Shown here: piece after piece, positions 8,490 to 16,832 of the stretch
How the letters are laid out: the number at the start of each line of letters is the position of its first letter
How positions within the stretch are numbered: position 1 is the stretch's first letter
Assembly (NCBI RefSeq): GCF_018678075.1
Contig: NZ_JAHHIR010000035.1
Location: 186,001-250,000 of the forward strand
DNA length: 64,000 nt
From: Epibacterium ulvae
GTDB taxonomy: Bacteria; Pseudomonadota; Alphaproteobacteria; Rhodobacterales; Rhodobacteraceae
Direction of reading: 5' to 3'
Position numbers and translations under genes: made by a program
The notes under the pieces: model-generated
Databases searched by the model: none
What the model was told of the DNA's origin: nothing
Seen by the model: only the letters and a program-made list of their open reading frames with translations

Positions 8490-9202
8490 CTACAGCGTCA
8501 GCAGCCCGTGTTGCAAGGCAATCACCAGCGCCTGTTCGCGGGTGTTGGCACCCAAGGCCTTGCGCGCGGCACCGAAATGCAGGGTCACCGTGGCCTCTGT
8601 CACCCCAAGTTTTTCGGCAATGCGCGCGGTCTTGTAGCCTTGCGCCAAAAAGGACAGCACATCACGTTGGCGTGGCGTGAGATGATGCCCCGCGGCGTGG
8701 TGCGATACTGCTGCTCTTGTGGAGCTGTGTCCGGGCCGATGATGCTGGCCAGAAGCGCCGCAAAGAGGTCCCTTTTCCTGCAGATTATGCTTCCTATGGT
8801 CTTTGGGATCCTGCTCGTAGGCCAGCGACACATAAGTGCCAATCTCGCCAGGCTCCCGGAACCGGCTACAGTGTAAATAGCCAAATCCCGTTGCCTTGAG
8901 ACCATGATCCATTTCCCAAAAATGCACGTCCTGCTTTTTTGTCCGGCCACAGGCAAGCTGAACACGCCGGGACGATAAGCAAAAACGTCGATCACAGGGT
9001 CGATCGTCACATAGTCCTGCGCGACGTATTCTTCCATCCATGCAGCCGGCATATTGGTGTTGAGCCAGTTCAGATTTCTGAGCGAGCCATTGCCTTCGGC
9101 CACGATAATGCTCTTGATGCCCATACCGTCGGCCAAAGCCTGCGCCGCCGACCAACGCGGTGCCCCATGCGGCGCTGCCACCACAACATTCAGCGCATCC
9201 AT
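8490..9202 (-). pseudogene. LuxR-type quorum-sensing regulator, frame disrupted
   Basis: Read across two frames this is one LuxR regulator of about 237 residues. From 9202 the first frame gives an autoinducer-binding domain with WMEEYVAQDYVTIDP, matching the W57/Y61/D70 spacing of the ligand pocket. At a run of six A (8940-8935) the homology moves to the other frame (DVHFWEMDHGLKATGFGYLHCSRF...SLAYEQDPKDHRKHN), returns near 8772 (DLFAALLASIIGPDT) and moves again near 8690 into the intact HTH (LTPRQRDVLSFLAQGYKTARIAEKLGV...). Each switch sits at or beside a short homopolymer. No luxI synthase is adjacent, so it would have been a solo. Either a decayed gene or sequencing errors. Confidence 0.75.
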
Positions 9203-9416
9203 CAGTTGATTCTTTACACTGGCCCCCGTCAGCTTTTGACCGAAAACTTAGACAAGACGGTCCGCTTAAATCTCAAAAATTGAGACCGGCGCCAACCTAT
9301 AGATAATTCCAGGTTGGCGAGTGAATGCAATCATTGCAAGAATTCATTAACCTCAATACGTTTTCCACCGGGGTGACGCGCTGGCCGGGCTTATTTTCAT
9401 AGATTCAATTTTTAAC
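9203..9416. other. Intergenic region upstream of an orphan terminator
   Basis: About 210 bases with no coding frame between the LuxR pseudogene start and a plus-strand terminator at 9417. It should hold the former luxR promoter. A weak inverted pair (CCAACCT / AGGTTGG near 9293-9317) is present. It could encode a short plus-strand RNA ending at the terminator, but no promoter was firmly identified. Confidence 0.3.
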
Positions 9417-9453
9417 GGCGCAGGTTTGCCAGTGAGACCTGCGCCATTTTTTA
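9417..9453 (+). terminator. Rho-independent terminator with no gene before it
   Basis: A nine-base GC-rich stem (9417-9425 with 9437-9445) with an 11-base loop is followed by ATTTTTTAT on the plus strand. No plus-strand gene ends upstream; the nearest gene points the other way. Confidence 0.75.
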
Positions 9454-9598
9454 TGCGGTTCTTGATCTGTTGAGTGTTGCACTGCACTGCCGTGACCAGC
9501 CTGCTGAACTGTTTCTGGAAAATACACTCATGTCGGCGTGAATTTTCGTCGCGCCCCTCGCCTTAAGATTGCCGTGATTGCGGCTCAGCGCGTCTTGC

Positions 9599-10279
9599 AT
9601 GAACAGATTATTTACCCTTTCCGCAAGCCTCTTGCTCGCCGCCAACACAGCCGCAGCGTCCTGCCCTCGGGAGGATTTTCGCGACCTTTGGAACGTTTTC
9701 TTTGCGGATTATGTGTTCGACAAAAAAAACATCTCTGCGGCCGAAAAGGACGCTTTTGCGAAAGGATTGACAGAAAGCCTTGCCCAAGTGGGCGCGTTGT
9801 CGATCTCCCCAGAAGGAGCGACAGAATACCTCGTCACTGGACCTCTACGTGATGAGGCGCCTTTTGTAACGGAGGTATTTATTGACCAGTCCTGTGCCTT
9901 ATACACAGGGCAACCAGTGGCTGACCTCGTTCAGTTCCTGCAAACCCCGACGGGTCAGGAAATAATGGACACACACCAAGATGACGAAAGGCTGACCGCT
10001 ATTTTTGAGGATCTGTTCTCTCAACCATCGCCATACGATGCCAGTTGGTATGAGCTCTTTAGTTTTTTTGCAACTATTGAAGAATTGGGAGCTTCGATAA
10101 AGGCGAGGTTTCAGTCTGACTGGCCACCTTTTGGTATGCAGATAACCTACGAAGACCGTCTTGCCGACATGTTTGAACGCAGGGATATCGTGACGTTTAA
10201 ATCGGAAAAACATCGGGAATTGGCAGTCAAACTGCTCCGGATAACAGCTGACGTGAAACAGTTAAACGGCACGCAATAA
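9599..10279 (+). CDS. Hypothetical secreted protein
   Basis: 226 residues from the ATG at 9599; an in-frame start at 9578 would add seven residues before the signal peptide. The N-terminus MNRLFTLSASLLLAANTAAAS is a typical Sec signal with an AAA-S cleavage site, so the mature protein, starting SCPREDFRDLWNVFF, should be periplasmic. The rest is acidic, predicted helical, with two cysteines (one right after the signal, one in FIDQSCALY) that could form a disulfide. I recognise no family, although the LVQFLQTPTGQEIMD stretch recalls small DUF2059-like helical periplasmic proteins. Codon use is a little more AT-rich than its neighbours. Monocistronic. Confidence 0.75.
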   Translation: MNRLFTLSASLLLAANTAAASCPREDFRDLWNVFFADYVFDKKNISAAEKDAFAKGLTESLAQVGALSISPEGATEYLVTGPLRDEAPFVTEVFIDQSCALYTGQPVADLVQFLQTPTGQEIMDTHQDDERLTAIFEDLFSQPSPYDASWYELFSFFATIEELGASIKARFQSDWPPFGMQITYEDRLADMFERRDIVTFKSEKHRELAVKLLRITADVKQLNGTQ

Positions 10280-10306
10280 CCGTTTGATCGCAACGCTTGC
10301 CCCAAC

Positions 10307-10345
10307 AAAAGAAACGCGCCCCAGATGGAGCGCGTTTCTTATTTC
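10307..10345. terminator. Bidirectional terminator between the secreted-protein gene and ppaC
   Basis: An 11-base perfect stem (10309-10319 with 10330-10340) with A-rich left and T-rich right flanks serves both convergent genes. Confidence 0.85.
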
Positions 10346-10362
10346 AGAGATGTGGCGACAGA

Positions 10363-11283
10363 TCAGACCTTGAGGTTCGGGATGATCTGTTTTTTGCGCG
10401 ACATAACGCCCGGCAGAACAACGCTGTCGCCGTCCACGGTTGCGCCAAAGCTCTTTTCTGCAACGCCTTTTACAACGTCGTTTGGAACCAAGAGGGTCGC
10501 TTCTTCTTTCAGGATGTCGACCACAAACAGCAGAACCTGATCAACGCCGTCCTCGGCCTGAACGGTGGCATAGGTTTCCATCAGGCTGGCCTTGCGGTTC
10601 AGCGGGATGTCCGGCGCGGTGGTTTCCAGAACGGAGACGCGGAATTTTACACCGTCAACGGCGTATTCCTTGGAATCCATGCGGATCAGTTCCGCATCCG
10701 AGAACGCAGAGACGTCGGATTTCGCCGCAAACATTTCTGCGGCATAGGCGCTCAGGTCGATGTTCAGCTCAGCCGCGAGCTTTTCGGCCAACGCTTTGTC
10801 CACATCGGTGGTGGTCGGAGAACGGAATTCCAGCGTGTCGGACAGGATGCAGGACAGGACCAGACCTTTGATGTTGTCGGGCATCTTGGCCGCGTCATCA
10901 CCCATCAGATCGTACATGATGGTGGCTGTGCAGGCCAGCGGACGCACGGTGATGTCGATGGGGCCTTTGGTTTCCAGACCGCCAACCAGCTTGTGGTGGT
11001 CGATGATTGCCAGCACGTCCAGCTCGTTGATGTTGGCAGGCAGCTCGGCCGGGTTGTTGGTGTCCACGATGACGGCCTGGGTGCCGGATGCGAACTCGGT
11101 CTTGATGGCAGGTTTGTCAAAACCCCATTTTTCAACCACAAACGCCGCTTCGGTGTTGGGCTCACCCAACAGAACAGCTTCGGCATCAACGCCTTTGATC
11201 TCGTTCAGATACCAGGCCCAGATCAGCGGGGAACCGGTGGAATCGGTATCGGGGGATTTGTGACCAAAAACCTGCAGGGTCAT
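10363..11283 (-). CDS. ppaC: Manganese-dependent inorganic pyrophosphatase (family II)
   Basis: 306 residues of a DHH-superfamily pyrophosphatase, which hydrolyses PPi to phosphate and so pulls biosynthetic reactions forward. Motifs in order: FGHKSPDTDST (metal-binding His and Asp), VDTNNPAELP, the DHHKLVGG signature (about residues 95-102), and SCILSDTLEFRSPTTT. The C-terminal DHHA2 domain contains the substrate-binding SRKKQIIP. There is no CBS/DRTGG insert, so it is the short constitutive form of normal length. TTAGGAG precedes the ATG. Transcribed alone. Confidence 0.96.
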   Translation of the reverse strand: MTLQVFGHKSPDTDSTGSPLIWAWYLNEIKGVDAEAVLLGEPNTEAAFVVEKWGFDKPAIKTEFASGTQAVIVDTNNPAELPANINELDVLAIIDHHKLVGGLETKGPIDITVRPLACTATIMYDLMGDDAAKMPDNIKGLVLSCILSDTLEFRSPTTTDVDKALAEKLAAELNIDLSAYAAEMFAAKSDVSAFSDAELIRMDSKEYAVDGVKFRVSVLETTAPDIPLNRKASLMETYATVQAEDGVDQVLLFVVDILKEEATLLVPNDVVKGVAEKSFGATVDGDSVVLPGVMSRKKQIIPNLKV

Positions 11284-11577
11284 GAGGGCGCTCCTAAAGA
11301 CTGATTAGATAGAATTTGCGGGCCTTATATGCATCCCACCGCCCCTTGTCACGCCCGCATGTCGCAGCGCAGCAAAAGCGCGACAAAAGGAGCAGTTTTG
11401 TAGGCGTAAAAGGTAGCGGACGCCGACGCAGAGCCAGAAATTCAAACGTCTTTTACGTCATGAACGAATAAGGTGAGCGCCTATTTGCCAACAAGACCAC
11501 AGGTTGATGTTTGCCTTTGTGAAGGCAGCTGCGCGCGTATTAACAGGGCGCAAAATGAGTAAAGAGGCAGGTATGTT

Positions 11578-12432
11578 ATGAAGCAGATATTGATTGGAAT
11601 CGTTCTTATCTTCGGAGGGGCGCTAAAAGCGAGTGCTGGTGAGCTGAGCGACGTTGTGACCGCTTGGGAAACGCGCCTTGATGCGCGCGTCGGTGTCGTT
11701 TTGCGGGATGTGCAGTCCGATTGGCAGATAACTCACCGTGAGGATGAGCGCTTTGCCATGTCGAGCACGTTCAAGCCGCTTCTATGTGCAGCCATTCTTG
11801 CGCGTAGCACAGAACAAGGCGAGGCTCTGACCGAGCAGATCGAATACACCGCCGCCGACCTGGTGCCCTATTCCCCGGTTACTGAACTGCATGTAGAACA
11901 TGGCATGACCATACAGGATCTCTGCACTGCTACCATGACGCTCAGTGACAACACGGCTGCAAACCTCTTGTTGGAGCGCATTGGAGGACCTGAAGCGCTG
12001 ACGCAGTTCTTGCGCCACATTGGAGATCGGACCACGCGTCTTGACCGATGGGAAACCGCGTTGAACGAAGCTAAACCGGGGGATCTGCGGGACACAACCA
12101 CGCCGTCTGCAATTCTTGCGACATTGCAGATGTTGTTGTGGGGGGACGTTTTGTCCACCAATAGCGCCGCGCAACTGCGACAGTGGATGGTGGACGATCT
12201 GGTTGCTGATGGGCTTATCCGGGTTCATGTGCCAGAAGGGTGGACCATTGGTGACAAGACCGGAGCTGGGGGGTACGGTTCCCGTGGGATCATCGCCTTT
12301 CTTGAAACGGACCTGGGTGCGCGGTATCTGGCAGCGATCTATCTGACCGAAACCGACGCCGACTTTGCAGTGCGCAATCATGTACTGGCCGACATTGGTC
12401 GGGCGATGATTGCGGAGATCAACGCGCGATAA
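11578..12432 (+). CDS. Class A beta-lactamase
   Basis: 284 residues with a Sec signal (about residues 1-20) and every catalytic element of class A serine beta-lactamases: S63-T-F-K66 (Ambler S70/K73), S123-D-N125 (Ambler 130 loop), the omega loop RWETALNEAKPGDLRDTTTP with R157 and E159 (Ambler R164/E166), and K227-T-G229 followed by AGGYGSRG. It should hydrolyse beta-lactams in the periplasm. The gene looks intact. It has no adjacent ampR-like regulator and no mobile element, so it appears to be a chromosomal gene rather than a recently acquired cassette. Spectrum cannot be predicted from sequence alone. Confidence 0.95.
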   Translation: MKQILIGIVLIFGGALKASAGELSDVVTAWETRLDARVGVVLRDVQSDWQITHREDERFAMSSTFKPLLCAAILARSTEQGEALTEQIEYTAADLVPYSPVTELHVEHGMTIQDLCTATMTLSDNTAANLLLERIGGPEALTQFLRHIGDRTTRLDRWETALNEAKPGDLRDTTTPSAILATLQMLLWGDVLSTNSAAQLRQWMVDDLVADGLIRVHVPEGWTIGDKTGAGGYGSRGIIAFLETDLGARYLAAIYLTETDADFAVRNHVLADIGRAMIAEINAR

Positions 12433-12450
12433 AGAACTGATAGCGTGTTG

Positions 12451-13383
12451 TTAGTCGATCAGCGCAAGCCATCCTAGAATCGTCAGCATGGACATGGCGG
12501 TCGCCAACAACACGGTTGAGGCGGCGACGCGTTTGGCGCTGTCATAGATATTGGCAAAGATGAACCCGTTGACCCCGGTTGCCATAGCGGCCGTCAAAAC
12601 GCCGGAACGCAGCAATTCGGTGTCGACCGACAGCGAGCTGCCCAAGCCAAAGACGATCGCGGGATGCACCACCAAGGACAAGGTACAAGCGAACAGGATC
12701 ACTCGCATGTCGCCTTCGGGGCGGTATTGGGTCAACACGCCGCCAAGCGCAAACAGCGCGGCCGGCAGGGCGGCGGCGATCAACATCGACAGGGCCTCTT
12801 CGACCGTGTTCGGGATGGTGACGCCCGAGAGGTTGACGATGAAGCCAAGCGTGATGCCCAGGATCAACGAGTTCTTGAACATGGCGCGCAGAACGTGTCG
12901 GGTGGTCTGGATGAACCCGGTGCCGCGGTTGCGCAGGATCTCCATCACGGTGATGCCGATGCCATAGCTAAAGGGCGAGTGAAAGGCGATGATCGTGTAG
13001 TTGCCAGTCAGCGCCTCGGTGCCAAAGGCTCGTTCGGTGATCGGCAGACCCAGCAGCGCGGCGTTGGAAAACAGACAGCAAAAGCCGATGACCGTGGCAT
13101 CGGTCCAGGGGCGGCCAAACAGATAGCGGGCCCCAAAGATCCCAACCAGAAAACAGGTCAGCGCCCCGGTGTAAAAACTGATCAGCAGCGGCACCGAAAA
13201 TCCGGTCGACAGATCCAGATGTGCGATGGCGCTGAACAACAGACAGGGAATGGCAAAGTTCTGGGCGAATTTCATCAACCCATCGATATGGACCTGCTGA
13301 AAAATCCCCGCCGCCGTGGTGGCATAGCCCGCGCCCACAACCAGGAAAACCGGCAAAATAACATCAATTAGTGTGTTCAACAT
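12451..13383 (-). CDS. AEC family transporter (auxin efflux carrier-like permease)
   Basis: 310 residues with about ten hydrophobic segments spread over the whole length, beginning with LIDVILPVFLVVGAGYATT and ending with a C-terminal helix. The pattern (a first helix followed by MKFAQNFAIPCLLFSAIAHLDL, and a central polar loop) is that of the AEC/BASS-like superfamily, secondary carriers for organic anions such as malate or malonate. The substrate is unknown. Convergent with the beta-lactamase gene, with only 18 bases between stops. Confidence 0.93.
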   Translation of the reverse strand: MLNTLIDVILPVFLVVGAGYATTAAGIFQQVHIDGLMKFAQNFAIPCLLFSAIAHLDLSTGFSVPLLISFYTGALTCFLVGIFGARYLFGRPWTDATVIGFCCLFSNAALLGLPITERAFGTEALTGNYTIIAFHSPFSYGIGITVMEILRNRGTGFIQTTRHVLRAMFKNSLILGITLGFIVNLSGVTIPNTVEEALSMLIAAALPAALFALGGVLTQYRPEGDMRVILFACTLSLVVHPAIVFGLGSSLSVDTELLRSGVLTAAMATGVNGFIFANIYDSAKRVAASTVLLATAMSMLTILGWLALID

Positions 13384-13420
13384 AGGCCGAATTTAATCCT
13401 TTGGCGGATCCGCATGACCC

Positions 13421-14218
13421 TTACACCGGGTAGCGGATCACCATGCCATCATAGGCTGGGGTAATATGTTTGGCGGTCTCATCCGCCAGGGTCGCATAGT
13501 CCAGATCATTGTGCAGATTGGTCAGAACCGCGCGTTTTGGTGCCATCCGCGTGATCCATTCCAACGCATCATTCAGGTTGAAATGGGTCGGATGCGGCGC
13601 GCGACGCAGCGCGTCCAGAACCCAGCAATCCAGACCTTCAAGAGCTGGCAGCGCGTCGTCATAGATCTCGGACACATCCGGTAAATAGGCGAGCTGTTCG
13701 ATCCGAAACCCCAGCGCATCAATCGCGCCATGTTTGACCCGAAACGGCTGAAACGGGATCGTGCCACCGGGGCCGTCGATTTCAAACGTATCCTCGATGC
13801 TGTGCAGATTCAGGATCGGCGGATAAGAGGAGCCTTCGGGTTGCACAAACGCATAGGCAAAGCGCGACAGCAGCGCGTTTTGGGTATCCGCATCGGCATA
13901 GACCGGGATGCGAGCGCGCATGTTGAACACGATCATTCGCAGATCATCGATCCCATGCATATGGTCCGCATGGGCATGGGTATAGACCACACCGTCCAGG
14001 CGTCCGGTGGCGGTGTCCAGCAATTGGCTGCGCATATCGGGCGAGGTGTCGATTAACACGCTGGTGGTGCCGTTCTCCGTCTCACGCTCAACCAGCATCG
14101 AACAGCGCCGGCGCGTGTTCTTGGGGTTGGCGGGGTCGCAATCGCCCCAATGTCCGCCCAAACGCGGCACGCCGCCAGAGGAGCCGCAGCCCAGAATGGT
14201 AAAGCGTATCTCTGCCAT
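13421..14218 (-). CDS. MBL fold metallohydrolase (PhnP-like)
   Basis: 265 residues of the metallo-beta-lactamase superfamily, closest in pattern to PhnP/RNase Z-like phosphodiesterases. N-terminal FTILGCGSSGGVPRLG, then the zinc motif THAHADHMHGIDDLR (HxHxDH) and later conserved histidines in LTNLHNDLDY. The start is the ATG at 14218, whose first base is the last base of the tatD stop (TGATG), so translation is coupled; a longer frame to 14251 lies inside tatD. In alphaproteobacteria this gene commonly follows tatD. Substrate unknown; a cyclic phosphodiester is a guess from PhnP. Confidence 0.93.
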   Translation of the reverse strand: MAEIRFTILGCGSSGGVPRLGGHWGDCDPANPKNTRRRCSMLVERETENGTTSVLIDTSPDMRSQLLDTATGRLDGVVYTHAHADHMHGIDDLRMIVFNMRARIPVYADADTQNALLSRFAYAFVQPEGSSYPPILNLHSIEDTFEIDGPGGTIPFQPFRVKHGAIDALGFRIEQLAYLPDVSEIYDDALPALEGLDCWVLDALRRAPHPTHFNLNDALEWITRMAPKRAVLTNLHNDLDYATLADETAKHITPAYDGMVIRYPV

Positions 14219-15021
14219 CAAGCCACAGCCTGATGCTGCGCAACTTTCCAAAAGAGGCGGTCAAAATTCTGTTCGGTCTGCGTGGCAAAATCGGCGTAAT
14301 CCATGCCAAAAACCTCGGCCCCGATACGGGCGGTATAGGCGGTATAGGACGGCTCGTTGCGCTTGCCGCGATAGGGGGGCGGTGCCAGATAGGGGCTGTC
14401 GGTCTCAACCAGGATCCGATCAATCGGGGCGGCGGCAAAAATATCGCGCAGCTCCTGGCTTTTGGGGAAGGCGGCAATGCCCGACATCGACAGGTAGCAG
14501 CCCATCTCAAGCGTGGCTTTGGCCAGCTCCGGTGAGGATGAGAAACAGTGCATGACGCACGTGAACGCCCCCTTGGCCATCTCATCGCCGAGGATCTGCG
14601 CCATGTCATCATCAGCGGCGCGGGAATGGATGATCAACGGCAGGCCGGTTTCGCGCGCGGCCTCGATATGGATCAAGAGCGAGCGTTTCTGCACCTCGGC
14701 GCTCTCGGCTGTGTAATGGTAATCCAGTCCGGTCTCACCAATGCCGACAAATTTCGGATGTTTGGCCAGCCCTACCAGTTCCGCGACCGAGGTCATCGGC
14801 TCTTCGGCAGCGCTCATCGGGTGGGTGCCTGCGGCGTAGAACACCGGGGCATGGGCCTCGGCGATGGCGCGCACAGAGGGTTCGTTCTTCAGCTTGGTGC
14901 AGATGGTGACCATACGGGCCACACCGGCCTCGGCTGCGCGGGTGAGGATCTCATCCAGCTGGCCTTCGAAATCAGGGAAGTCCAAGTGGCAATGGCTATC
15001 GGTGATTTGCGGTTCGCTCAT
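14218..15021 (-). CDS. tatD: TatD family metal-dependent hydrolase
   Basis: 267 residues with the TatD TIM-barrel motifs: ITDSHCHLDFPDF (HxH metal site), GIGETGLDYHYT, IIHSRAADDDMAQIL, MHCFSSSPELAKATLEMGCYLSMSG and VETDSPYLAPPPYRGKRNEPSY. The family are Mg-dependent 3'-5' deoxyribonucleases and D-aminoacyl-tRNA-type hydrolases; the name does not imply a Tat export role. It follows holB by 48 bases on the same strand and overlaps the MBL gene by one base, so it is part of the same run of replication and cell-wall genes. Confidence 0.95.
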   Translation of the reverse strand: MSEPQITDSHCHLDFPDFEGQLDEILTRAAEAGVARMVTICTKLKNEPSVRAIAEAHAPVFYAAGTHPMSAAEEPMTSVAELVGLAKHPKFVGIGETGLDYHYTAESAEVQKRSLLIHIEAARETGLPLIIHSRAADDDMAQILGDEMAKGAFTCVMHCFSSSPELAKATLEMGCYLSMSGIAAFPKSQELRDIFAAAPIDRILVETDSPYLAPPPYRGKRNEPSYTAYTARIGAEVFGMDYADFATQTEQNFDRLFWKVAQHQAVA

Positions 15022-15069
15022 GCTGGTTTTCTGCCCTTTACGCCCGTGTCGCGTCCTCGGGCCGTGGCC

Positions 15070-16188
15070 TTAACGGGACGCGGTTTCCTGCATCTTGAAG
15101 ACCGTATCTAGGACAAGTGCAGCGGGGTCAAGGTTCACCGACTGCCCGTGACGCGCCCGTGACGTGGCTGTTGCCGCAAGGTCCGCCCATGCCCGCGCTT
15201 TGTGCGGATTGGGCGACAGGCGCAACAGGGTTTCGCCCTCCTGTGGGGCGGCTTCGGGCATCGGGGCTTGGCCGGTGGCACCGGTGCGGGCAAGGCGCGC
15301 CAGACTGGTCTCGATCAGGGTCAACAACAGTTCAAACTTGGCCTTGGCCCCGGTCTGCGCAGCGGCCTCGGCCAGTTTCAGCGCGCGGCCACGATCCAGC
15401 CGCGGCATGGAGGCCAGGATCTGCACCCATTCGCTGTAAATCTCCAAACCGCCCATGGACAGCAGTCGGACCGCATGACCGACGGAGCCCTGCGCCAGCG
15501 CGTTCAGGTGCTCGGTGTTGCCTGCCAGCTCGATCCCGGCTTGCGTCAAGGCGGCTTGCATGTCGCCTGCGTCCAATGGGCCCAACCGCAAGGTACGACA
15601 GCGCGACCGGATGGTGGGCAGCAGGCGCGAGGGTTGGTGGGAAATCAGCAAAAGCGTGGTGCGGGCGGGGGGCTCTTCCAACATTTTCAACAGCGCGTTG
15701 GCGGCACTGGTGTTCATGTCGTCGGCGGCATCGACGATTACCACACGGCGTCCGCCATCGGTGGCCGACAGGCCAAAGAACCGGTTCAGCGCGCGCACAT
15801 CATCGACCACAATCTGGTCGCGCAGTTTCTCGCGGTCATTATAGCTGCGACTGATGGCGGCCAGTCCCGGTTCCGCCAGCGCCTGAATGCGGTGGGAGAC
15901 CGGATGGTCGGGATCGATTGCCAACGAGGTGGGCGGGGGCGGCGCGCCAAACAGGCCGCCGTCATCGTCCGGCGTGGCCAGCAAAAACCGGGCGATCCGC
16001 CAGGCCAATGTGGCCTTTCCGACCCCTTGGGGGCCGGTGATCAGCCAACCGTGGTGCATCCGGTCCGAGGTGTACGCCGACAGGAAATCACGCTCTGCTG
16101 CGTCTTGTCCAAACAAGCGCGGCGTTTCGCGCGGGTGCGGCGCGCCGGGGGCCTGATCGGCGCGGGGAAGGCTGTCAGCGTCGCTCAT
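15070..16188 (-). CDS. holB: DNA polymerase III subunit delta'
   Basis: 372 residues of the AAA+ clamp-loader family. Walker A reads GPQGVGKATLAW (about residues 52-63), Walker B VVIVDAADDMN, then LLKMLEEPPARTTLLLISHQPSRLLPTIRSRCRTL with the SRC motif. The subunit helps load the beta sliding clamp at primer ends. The ATG overlaps the tmk stop (ATGA), the arrangement usual in bacteria. The C-terminus is long and alanine-rich, with the helical clamp-loader domain intact. Confidence 0.95.
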   Translation of the reverse strand: MSDADSLPRADQAPGAPHPRETPRLFGQDAAERDFLSAYTSDRMHHGWLITGPQGVGKATLAWRIARFLLATPDDDGGLFGAPPPPTSLAIDPDHPVSHRIQALAEPGLAAISRSYNDREKLRDQIVVDDVRALNRFFGLSATDGGRRVVIVDAADDMNTSAANALLKMLEEPPARTTLLLISHQPSRLLPTIRSRCRTLRLGPLDAGDMQAALTQAGIELAGNTEHLNALAQGSVGHAVRLLSMGGLEIYSEWVQILASMPRLDRGRALKLAEAAAQTGAKAKFELLLTLIETSLARLARTGATGQAPMPEAAPQEGETLLRLSPNPHKARAWADLAATATSRARHGQSVNLDPAALVLDTVFKMQETASR

Positions 16189-16832
16189 GGATCGATTTGT
16201 GCCAACGCCTTAAGCGTGGCGGCGAGCACAGCTTGGGCCACATTTTCGGGCGGCTGATCGCCGTTGATCACCACAAAACGGTCAGAGAATTCCTCAGCCA
16301 GCGCCAGAAAACCGGCGCGCATTTTCTGCTGCAGTTCGAGCCCCATGTCCTCAAACCGTTCCTCGTGACCTTTGCGGCCTTTGGCACGCGACAGGCCGAT
16401 GGCGGGGTCCATGTCCAACAGGATGGTCAGATCCGGTTCGCGGCCAATCATCAGCGCGTGCAACTGGTCCACGGTGGCGCGCAGATCGCCGCGCGACAGG
16501 CCCTGATACATGCGGGTGCTGTCGGCGTAGCGATCACAGATTACCACTTTTCCGTCCGCCACCGACGGCGCAATCAGACGTTCCAGATGGTCGCGACGGG
16601 CGGCGGTGAACAACAATAGCTCGGTCTCGGCCGACCAGCGGTCGGGATCACCCTCCAGCACCAGACTGCGGATCTCTTCGGCCCCGGCAGAGCCGCCGGG
16701 CTCCCGTGTCAGGACCGTGTCCAGCCCGCGCGCGTGCAGCGCTTCGGCCAGACGTTTGCATTGTGTTGATTTTCCTGACCCGTCGATACCTTCGAAGGTC
16801 AGAAAGAGGCCATTTTGGTCTTTGGGGGTCAC
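16185..16832 (-). CDS. tmk: Thymidylate kinase
   Basis: 215 residues that phosphorylate dTMP to dTDP. P-loop FEGIDGSGKSTQ (about residues 13-24), the DR(Y/H) motif CDRYADSTRMYQG, and a lid region around LSRAKGRKGHEERFE. The start is GTG, overlapping the stop of the upstream carboxypeptidase gene (GTGA), and its own stop overlaps the holB start. It therefore sits in the middle of a tightly packed operon with cell-wall and replication genes. Confidence 0.96.
   Translation of the reverse strand: MTPKDQNGLFLTFEGIDGSGKSTQCKRLAEALHARGLDTVLTREPGGSAGAEEIRSLVLEGDPDRWSAETELLLFTAARRDHLERLIAPSVADGKVVICDRYADSTRMYQGLSRGDLRATVDQLHALMIGREPDLTILLDMDPAIGLSRAKGRKGHEERFEDMGLELQQKMRAGFLALAEEFSDRFVVINGDQPPENVAQAVLAATLKALAQIDP

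Noticed and set aside
8934-8941. Programmed -1 frameshifting in the luxR-type gene
   Set aside because: The A-run is not in the phase of a classical slippery heptamer and two more frame changes follow, so decay or sequencing error explains it better.
10297-11304. A 335-codon plus-strand frame opposite ppaC
   Set aside because: Shadow of the pyrophosphatase gene, which carries all catalytic motifs.
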